DNA of 46,388 nucleotides from RGDT01 sp964630925 (GTDB lineage: Bacteria > Planctomycetota > Planctomycetia > Gemmatales > Gemmataceae): contig CAZVZK010000081.1 in assembly GCA_964630925.1 (NCBI GenBank), positions 1 through 46,388 on the forward strand, given 5' to 3'. The position numbers and the translations under genes are program-made. Positions within the stretch are counted from its first letter, which is position 1. Each line of letters opens with the position of its first letter. A model generated the notes under the pieces. The model worked only from the letters and a program-made list of their open reading frames with translations. It was not told the DNA's origin and did not search any database. Of this stretch, positions 41,461 through 46,388 are shown one piece after another.

Positions 41461-42120
41461 TCAACCCGGCTTGGGCTCGCGATGCTTCACGATCTCACCC
41501 GAGATCAGGTAGATCACGTCCTCGGCGATGTTGGTGGCGTGGTCGGCGATGCGCTCCAGGTGCCGCGTCGCCGAGAACATCGACATGCCCGGCTCGATCA
41601 GCTCCGGGGACGCCTTCATGCGGTCCACGAGGTCGGAGATGATCTCCCGGTTGTAGCGGTCCACCTCGTCATCCATCCGCACGACGCGCTCGGCCTGCTC
41701 CTTGTTCAGGTTCACGAACGAGTCCAGCACCTGGTGCACCATCGTCGTCGTCAGGTCGGCCATACGGCCCATCTTATCGGGCATCTTCATCTTGCCGCCG
41801 ATGTGGATGGCGCGCTCGGCGATCTCCTCCGCGATGTCCCCCATGCGTTCCAGGTCGGTGGTGATGAGCATGGCCGCCATGATCCGCCGCAGGTCCCCCG
41901 CCACCGGGGCGTGCAGGGCGAGGATCTTGAGGCACTCCTCGTGGAGCAGGTTGTCGTCCTGATCGATGCGGCCGTCGTTGGCGATGACCTCGCGGGCGAG
42001 CCGGACGTCGCCCTCCGCCAGTGCCCGCACCGCCTTGTGGATCGTCTCCTCCACGAGGCTGGCCAGCGCCAGCAGGTCGCGTTGCAGCCGGTCCAGGTCT
42101 CGTCGTAGGTGGATCGCCAT
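41461..42120 (-). CDS. phoU: PhoU phosphate signalling protein
   Basis: A 219-residue PhoU with two PhoU repeats (EETIHKAVRALAEGDVRLAR and SFVNLNKEQAERVVRMDDEVDR), each with the E/DxxxD metal motif. It links the Pst transporter with the PhoR kinase and dampens signalling when phosphate is plentiful. 13 nt separate it from phoB. Confidence 0.95.
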   Translation of the reverse strand: MAIHLRRDLDRLQRDLLALASLVEETIHKAVRALAEGDVRLAREVIANDGRIDQDDNLLHEECLKILALHAPVAGDLRRIMAAMLITTDLERMGDIAEEIAERAIHIGGKMKMPDKMGRMADLTTTMVHQVLDSFVNLNKEQAERVVRMDDEVDRYNREIISDLVDRMKASPELIEPGMSMFSATRHLERIADHATNIAEDVIYLISGEIVKHREPKPG

Positions 42121-42152
42121 GCTGCCAGGGGCTCGGGGCGGGGCTGCGCCCG

Positions 42153-42250
42153 GGGTTAAGGGGTCAGGGGTAAGGCAATCGCCATGAGGGCGGGTCGGGA
42201 GGGGGGCTCGGGCGGGGCCTTGGTTCCCCTTACCCCAGCCCCCTTAACCC
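42153..42250. repeat. Inverted repeat between pstB and phoU
   Basis: Arms 42153-42175 (GGGTTAAGGGGTCAGGGGTAAGG) are given here in two parts as GGGTTAAGGGG and GGGGTAAGG, paired with 42228-42250. About 50 nt of GC-rich loop lies between them. It could be an intra-operon attenuator or REP-like unit. Confidence 0.65.
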
Positions 42251-42259
42251 TGTGGGGCG

Positions 42260-43090
42260 TCAGCCGAAGCGGCCCGTGATGTAATCCTCCGTCTGCTTCA
42301 TCGTCGGCCTCGTGTACAGGTTGTCCGTCGGGCCGCTCTCGATCAGGCGGCCCTGGAAGAAGAACGCCGTCCGGTCGGAGATACGCGCCGCCTGCTGCAT
42401 GTTGTGGGTCACGATCACGATCGTGTAGTCCGTCTTCAGGCTGAAGATGAGGTCCTCGATCCGCGCCGTGCTGGCCGGGTCCAGGGCGCTGGCCGGCTCG
42501 TCGAGCAGGAGGACCTCCGGGTCGGTGGCAAGGGCGCGGGCGATGCACAGGCGTTGCGCCTGACCGCCGGACAGGTTCAACGCCGAGTCGTCCAGGCGGT
42601 CCTTGACCTCGTCCCACAACGCGGCCGATTTCAGGCACCGCTCACAGATCTCCTGGAGACGCCAGCGGTCACTCAGGCCGGCCACCCGCGGGCCGAACAC
42701 CACGTTCTCGAAGACCGACTTGGGGAACGGGTTCGACTTCTGGAAGACCATGCCCACCCGCCGGCGTAGGTCCACGAGATTCACGGAGCGGTCGTAGATG
42801 TCCTTACCGTCCAGCACCACCTCGCCCGTGTGCCGCGTCCCCTCCACCAGATCGTTCATCCGGTTCAGGCAGCGCAGGAACGTCGATTTCCCGCATCCCG
42901 ACGGCCCGATGAGCGCCATCACCGAGCGCTCCGGCACCTCCAGCGAGATGCCGAACAACGCCTGCTTTAGGCCGTAGTAGAAATCCAGGTTGCGGATGCT
43001 GAACTTCATCGGGGCGGCGGCGTCGGACTCCGGACGCCGCCCGTTGAGCGTCCGCTCCGACATGATCGCCGAGTACGTCAGGTTCGACAT
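42260..43090 (-). CDS. pstB: Phosphate ABC transporter ATPase PstB
   Basis: A 276-residue ABC ATPase (GPSGCGKST, residues 62-70; LNLSGGQAQRLCIARALA signature; VLLLDEPASALDP). It powers phosphate uptake with PstC, PstA and PstS, which are not in the window. The start at 43090 is preceded by GGTGAGGTCCGC; an earlier ATG at 43120 adds 10 residues without conservation. Confidence 0.95.
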   Translation of the reverse strand: MSNLTYSAIMSERTLNGRRPESDAAAPMKFSIRNLDFYYGLKQALFGISLEVPERSVMALIGPSGCGKSTFLRCLNRMNDLVEGTRHTGEVVLDGKDIYDRSVNLVDLRRRVGMVFQKSNPFPKSVFENVVFGPRVAGLSDRWRLQEICERCLKSAALWDEVKDRLDDSALNLSGGQAQRLCIARALATDPEVLLLDEPASALDPASTARIEDLIFSLKTDYTIVIVTHNMQQAARISDRTAFFFQGRLIESGPTDNLYTRPTMKQTEDYITGRFG

Positions 43091-43100
43091 GCGGACCTCA

Positions 43101-43129
43101 CCCTCACCCGATGCCGTCAACGGTGAGGG
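43101..43129. promoter_or_regulatory. Hairpin between phoR stop and pstB start
   Basis: CCCTCACC (43101-43108) pairs with GGTGAGGG (43122-43129) across 13 nt. Its 3-prime arm on the transcript overlaps the region just upstream of the pstB Shine-Dalgarno, so it might affect pstB translation. Inference. Confidence 0.35.
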
Positions 43130-44542
43130 TCATTGTATGCCCTGATTGTGTGTTTTGTGTGAAGATGGCACATGATTCGCGTCGGCGGGCGGCAGCGAGA
43201 CGAGGAAGGATGTGCCGGCGCCGGCTTCGCTGGTCGCGCGGACGGTGCCGTGCATGGCCTGTACGAGGTGTTTCACGATGGAGAGGCCCAGGCCCGTCCC
43301 CCCCAGCTCGCGCGAACGCGCCTTGTCCACCCGGTAGAAACGCTCGAAGACACGCGGCAGGTCGGCCGCCGGGATGCCGATGCCGTCGTCGCGCACCTCC
43401 ACGCGCGCCTGGCCGCCCTCGCGCCAGACGCGCACGCGGATCGTGCCGCCTTCCGGCGTGTACTTGACGGCGTTGTCGAGCAGGTTGTCGAGGATGTGGT
43501 GGACCGCCTCCTCGTCCGCGAACGCCTCCGCGTCCTCCCCGCCCGGCTCCAGCTCCAGGTGTTGCCGCTTCGCCTCCGCACGCGGCTGGTGCCGCCCCAC
43601 CGCGTCCATCGCCGCCAGACGCAGGGAGACGGCCTGGAAGTCGAGCAGCTCGGCGCCCGACTCGATCCGCGCCAGGCTCAGAAGGTCGAGGATGAGGGCG
43701 TGCAGCCGTTCCGCCTGGGCGGCCACGCGCTCCAGGAAGCGGCCGCGGTTCTGCACGTCGTCCACCGCGCCGTCGATCAGCGTCTCGACGCATGCCTTGA
43801 TGACCGACAGCGGCGTCTTCAGCTCGTGGCTGACGTTGGCCACGAACTCCTGACGCAGACGCTCCAGGCGGCGCAGCTCCGTGGTGTCGTGCAGGACGAG
43901 GACGGCGCCACGCGGCGGCGGGCCGGGGAGGCGGGCCGCGTGGACGGTCAGGCTGCGCGAGACGGCCCCGTTGTAGGCCACCTCCACCCGGTGCGGCTCC
44001 GGGCTCGCAAGGGCGGACTGGACGGCGTCGAGCAACTGCCGGCTGCGCACCACCTCGTAGAGGGGGCGTCCGACCGGGGGGGAGCCGCCCAGCTCCAGTA
44101 GCTCGCGGGCCCGCTCGTTGGCGAAGAGCAGGCGCTGCGCGGCGTCGAGCGCGACCACGCCCTCGACCATGCCGCCCAGAATGGTCCGCATCTTCTGGCG
44201 GTCCTCCTCCAGGTCGGCGATGCGCAGGGCGAGGTGATCGCTGATGCGGTTGAACGTCTGGCCGAGCAGGCTGACCTCGTCGCGGTCCGGCGGGTAGACC
44301 CGCGCCTGGTCGGCGCCCTCAGCCATCTTCTCGACGGCGGAGATCAGCTCGTTGAGCGGCTGGGCGAAGTGCCAGGCCAGCGAGGCGCTCAGCCAGCCGG
44401 CCAACGCCAGCGACAGCACGAGGACGGCGGCCAGGCCCAGCAGGGCCCGCACGGGGGAGCTGGAGAGGAGGACGACGGCGACGGCGCCGCCGACGGAGAC
44501 GACGGCCAGCAGGGCGAACGCGGCGAGCAGCCGGCGGAACAT
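43130..44542 (-). CDS. phoR: PhoR-type sensor histidine kinase
   Basis: A 470-residue kinase. Two membrane segments at about 7-26 and 32-55, a HAMP-like region (WHFAQPLNELISAVEKMAEG), a PAS domain (LGGMVEGVVALDAAQRLLFA), then His239 (NVSHELKTPLSVIKACVETL), N-box ILDNLLDNAVKYT, G1 VRDDGIGI, G2 GTGLGLSIVKHL. GGAGG lies 7 nt before the ATG at 44542. It heads the phoR-pstB-phoU-phoB cluster. The sequence remains open upstream in the CoA-transferase gene without homology, so that extension was dropped. Confidence 0.93.
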   Translation of the reverse strand: MFRRLLAAFALLAVVSVGGAVAVVLLSSSPVRALLGLAAVLVLSLALAGWLSASLAWHFAQPLNELISAVEKMAEGADQARVYPPDRDEVSLLGQTFNRISDHLALRIADLEEDRQKMRTILGGMVEGVVALDAAQRLLFANERARELLELGGSPPVGRPLYEVVRSRQLLDAVQSALASPEPHRVEVAYNGAVSRSLTVHAARLPGPPPRGAVLVLHDTTELRRLERLRQEFVANVSHELKTPLSVIKACVETLIDGAVDDVQNRGRFLERVAAQAERLHALILDLLSLARIESGAELLDFQAVSLRLAAMDAVGRHQPRAEAKRQHLELEPGGEDAEAFADEEAVHHILDNLLDNAVKYTPEGGTIRVRVWREGGQARVEVRDDGIGIPAADLPRVFERFYRVDKARSRELGGTGLGLSIVKHLVQAMHGTVRATSEAGAGTSFLVSLPPADANHVPSSHKTHNQGIQ

Positions 44543-44553
44543 CGTGGGCCTCC

Positions 44554-45324
44554 TTACCGTCCGATGACGTAGCGCATCGGATCGACCTCTACCCGCAGGA
44601 TACGCAATTCCTCGTCGCCGGGTGCGGCCGTCTCGCCTACGCCCTCGACGGCGTCGATGGGGAAGCCGGTGTTCTCGCGGACCCGGCCCAGGGTGACGCC
44701 GGGGTGCAGGCTGAGGACCTGCATGCGCAGCGTCTGGGGGTGGTAGCCCATGACGGCGAGGTCGGTGATGACGCGGTACGGCCCGGTGCCGCGTGGCAGG
44801 CCCGCCGCCTCGCGGGCGCCGGGGCCGCTGAGGTAGCCGGGGGTGGTGACGAAGTCGAGCTTGGGGCAGAAGCGGCGCTTGTCGTGGTTGGTCACGACCA
44901 TGACGCGCCAGCACAGGCTGGCGAGGTCGTTGGCGCCGCCGGAGCCGGGGAAGCGGACCTTGGGCCTGGCGTGGTCGGGGCCGATCTGCGTGGAGTTGAG
45001 GTTGCCGTGGGCGTCGATCTGCGCCCCGCCGAGGAAGGTGTAATCGACCATGCCGCGCTGGCACATTTCCATCACGTCGGCCATGCTGGTGGCGAGGGCG
45101 GCCTTGTGGAAGGTGCGGGAGTCGCCGACGCTGATGGGCATGGTGGGCAGGACGGGGGCGACGCCGCCGGCCTCGAAGAGGATGGTGAGACGCGGGGCGT
45201 GGGTGCGCTGGGCGAGCATGGCGGCGGCGCAGGGGACGCCCGTGCCGACGGCGACCGAGCGGCCGTCCTCCAGGGAGCGGGCGGCACAGCAGATCATCAG
45301 CTCCATCGCGTTGTAGGTCGGCAT
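44554..45324 (-). CDS. CoA-transferase family I, beta subunit
   Basis: A 256-residue protein of the glutaconate/3-oxoacid CoA-transferase beta type (ELMICCAARSLEDGRSVAVG, LTILFEAGGVAPVLP, FLGGAQIDAHGNLNST, GSGGANDLAS). The alpha subunit is not adjacent on either side, so it would have to be encoded elsewhere. The catalytic Glu of the family is in alpha or beta depending on subtype; the FEAGG Glu is the candidate here. ATG at 45324 lacks a clear Shine-Dalgarno. Confidence 0.85.
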   Translation of the reverse strand: MPTYNAMELMICCAARSLEDGRSVAVGTGVPCAAAMLAQRTHAPRLTILFEAGGVAPVLPTMPISVGDSRTFHKAALATSMADVMEMCQRGMVDYTFLGGAQIDAHGNLNSTQIGPDHARPKVRFPGSGGANDLASLCWRVMVVTNHDKRRFCPKLDFVTTPGYLSGPGAREAAGLPRGTGPYRVITDLAVMGYHPQTLRMQVLSLHPGVTLGRVRENTGFPIDAVEGVGETAAPGDEELRILRVEVDPMRYVIGR

Positions 45325-45337
45325 GGGGAGGCTCGCG

Positions 45338-46045
45338 TCAGAGGACCTTGTAGTCACGGCAGGTTTGTTCGTACGCGGCCTCGAAGTCCACGGGGGCAAA
45401 CTGGTCGCCGTCGATCCGCAAGGGCAGGGTCGGCAGGGGCTCGCCCACGGCGAGAGGGGCGGCCCAGACTTCCATCTGGCGACGTTCCTTACTGTACCAG
45501 TCGCGTACCACGGGGCGGAAGGCTGCGGCGAAGAGCGTCGTCCCCGAGGGCATGCGCGGCACCTCCTCGATCCCCAGGACCGTCAGCAAGTCATAGAACA
45601 GGCAGCCCGGACGATGGGTGACGATGTCGATAATGGCCAAGGCGCTACCCAGGGCCAGGTGTGAGGCGCACCGCGAGAGGAAGGCCCGGCGGTGCCGGGA
45701 AGACTCCTTCTGCGGCGGGATGACGAAAGCCACGGCCGCCGGCAAGGACTCCGCCCAGCGGCCCTTCTCGCGGATGTGCAGTTCAACATGGTCATGGCGG
45801 GGATATGGAACCGTCCACCCCGGCGGCGGCACCTCCCATCCGGGGCGGCTGCTCGTCGCCGGGCCGGTACAGCGTTGGTACGCCCCCGCGTCGGATCGGA
45901 TCTTGAATACCTCATACGCCACGTATTCGTCTGGCAGGCCGCTCTTGTTCAGGTGCGTTGCCAGAGTCACGCCCCAGGCCGAGAACAGCGAAGGCCACGG
46001 GATATCATCCTCAAGCGGCGGCTGGAAGTGATCGCGAAGTGGCAT
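45338..46045 (-). CDS. DUF4058-like planctomycete protein
   Basis: A 235-residue protein beginning MPLRDHFQPPLEDDIPWPSL, the hallmark of a large planctomycete family related to DUF4058, followed by SAWGVTLATHLNKSGLPDEY and a restriction-endonuclease-like beta core (PRHDHVELHIREKGRW, AAVAFVIPPQKESS, CASHLALGSALAIIDIVTHR). The function is unknown; members are often expanded with Uma2/PD-(D/E)XK proteins. ATG at 46045 was chosen because the family starts MPLRDHF. Confidence 0.8.
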   Translation of the reverse strand: MPLRDHFQPPLEDDIPWPSLFSAWGVTLATHLNKSGLPDEYVAYEVFKIRSDAGAYQRCTGPATSSRPGWEVPPPGWTVPYPRHDHVELHIREKGRWAESLPAAVAFVIPPQKESSRHRRAFLSRCASHLALGSALAIIDIVTHRPGCLFYDLLTVLGIEEVPRMPSGTTLFAAAFRPVVRDWYSKERRQMEVWAAPLAVGEPLPTLPLRIDGDQFAPVDFEAAYEQTCRDYKVL

Positions 46046-46055
46046 GCCTCGTCCC

Positions 46056-46388
46056 TCACCGTGGCCTCTCGCTGGTCCCGTACACGAAGGCGACCTTCCC
46101 TTTGCTGAACGCCACGACGAGCCAAGCCCGGCCCTGCTCTTGTCCGCGCGCCTCGCCAAGGTCATAGTACCAACACGGGGAGAAAAACACGGCGGCGAGG
46201 GTGAGCAGCCAGGACCCACCTCGCCCGAAGAGCTTGACGTTGTCGTGCGGGCCGAGCAGCTCCAACACCTCCAGCCACTCCTTGCCGACGAGCCTCCCGC
46301 TCACATCCCAGGCCATCTCGCCACGCCCCTCGGGGCCTGCCGCCCGCCACGCCGCCCCGTCGAACGGCACGCGGCGGCCAGGGGAGTG
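46056..46388 (-). CDS. Hypothetical protein, partial at the window edge
   Basis: At least 104 residues, with an internal hydrophobic stretch (SWLLTLAAVFFSPCWYYDL). The frame remains open through base 46388, so the true start may be outside the window; a GTG at 46370 is the best start inside it. No family recognised. It ends 10 nt before the DUF4058-like gene on the same strand. Confidence 0.5.
   Translation of the reverse strand, partial: HSPGRRVPFDGAAWRAAGPEGRGEMAWDVSGRLVGKEWLEVLELLGPHDNVKLFGRGGSWLLTLAAVFFSPCWYYDLGEARGQEQGRAWLVVAFSKGKVAFVYGTSERPR

Noticed and set aside
43130..45064. A 644-residue extended version of phoR
   Set aside because: Residues before the ATG at 44542 are Arg/Pro-rich out-of-frame translation of the CoA-transferase gene; the GGAGG and membrane segments support 44542.

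Overview
The window is high-GC bacterial DNA that reads as Planctomycetota, most likely a Gemmata-like (Gemmataceae) lineage. The evidence is a TIGR02996-type repeat-companion domain, a DUF1080 protein, a MPLRDHF-type DUF4058-like protein, a secreted CHAT/TPR protein, and above all a complete bacterial microcompartment (BMC) operon of the Planctomycetes-Verrucomicrobia (PVM) type. No rRNA, tRNA or CRISPR array was seen. Most genes are on the minus strand.

Layout. 1-12.6 kb: a PDZ protein, Hsp20, a WD40 remnant, a TIGR02996-SUKH protein coupled to a GAF histidine kinase, a c-type-haem protein, a CHAT-TPR protein, a DUF1080 protein, a FlgM-like protein, an RsbW-like kinase and threonine aldolase. 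12.65-13.37 kb: gene-free DNA with a dispersed repeat that carries a 148-bp MITE-like insertion (an empty copy lies at 40.3-40.55 kb). 13.4-17.9 kb: an overlapping cluster of an Rpn-like nuclease, MoaD-like protein, FAD/Fe-S D-lactate dehydrogenase-like protein and zinc-ribbon membrane protein. 18.0-23.7 kb: a membrane protein, a GTP cyclohydrolase I gene (folE) interrupted by a LAGLIDADG intein exactly at the zinc/active-site Cys, and a divergent dnaE2-like polymerase gene carrying two palindromic elements, one in frame and one that breaks the frame. 23.7-26.2 kb: a second Rpn-like protein and a DUF58 protein.

26.25-36.6 kb is the BMC operon, read leftwards: DeoR-type regulator, PduL, two BMC-H, acetate-kinase-like, a SelW/Rdx-family protein whose CxxU codon is an in-frame UGA followed by a convincing bacterial SECIS hairpin, BMC-P, CoA-acylating aldehyde dehydrogenase, BMC-P, RpiB-like protein, BMC-P, class II (FucA-type) aldolase, a small membrane protein, an LDH/MDH-family dehydrogenase and a DeoC/FbaB-like aldolase with a Cys-rich tail. 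Many junctions are ATGA overlaps. The inferred route, from what is known of PVM compartments, is sugar-phosphate cleavage to DHAP and L-lactaldehyde, lactaldehyde to acyl-CoA (aldehyde dehydrogenase), to acyl phosphate (PduL), to acid plus ATP (kinase), with NAD recycled by the LDH-type enzyme. At least three cargo enzymes carry encapsulation-peptide-like helices.

36.7-46.4 kb: a long hairpin of CAGCCAGCAA repeats, a prenyltransferase-like/HEAT protein, two secreted proteins (one a redoxin), the second dispersed-repeat copy, a phosphate-signalling cluster (phoB, phoU, pstB, phoR), an orphan CoA-transferase beta subunit, a DUF4058-like protein and a partial gene at the right edge.

The strongest leads are the unannotatable selenoprotein inside the microcompartment operon, the folE intein, and the palindromic elements whose exact removal restores the dnaE2 reading frame.
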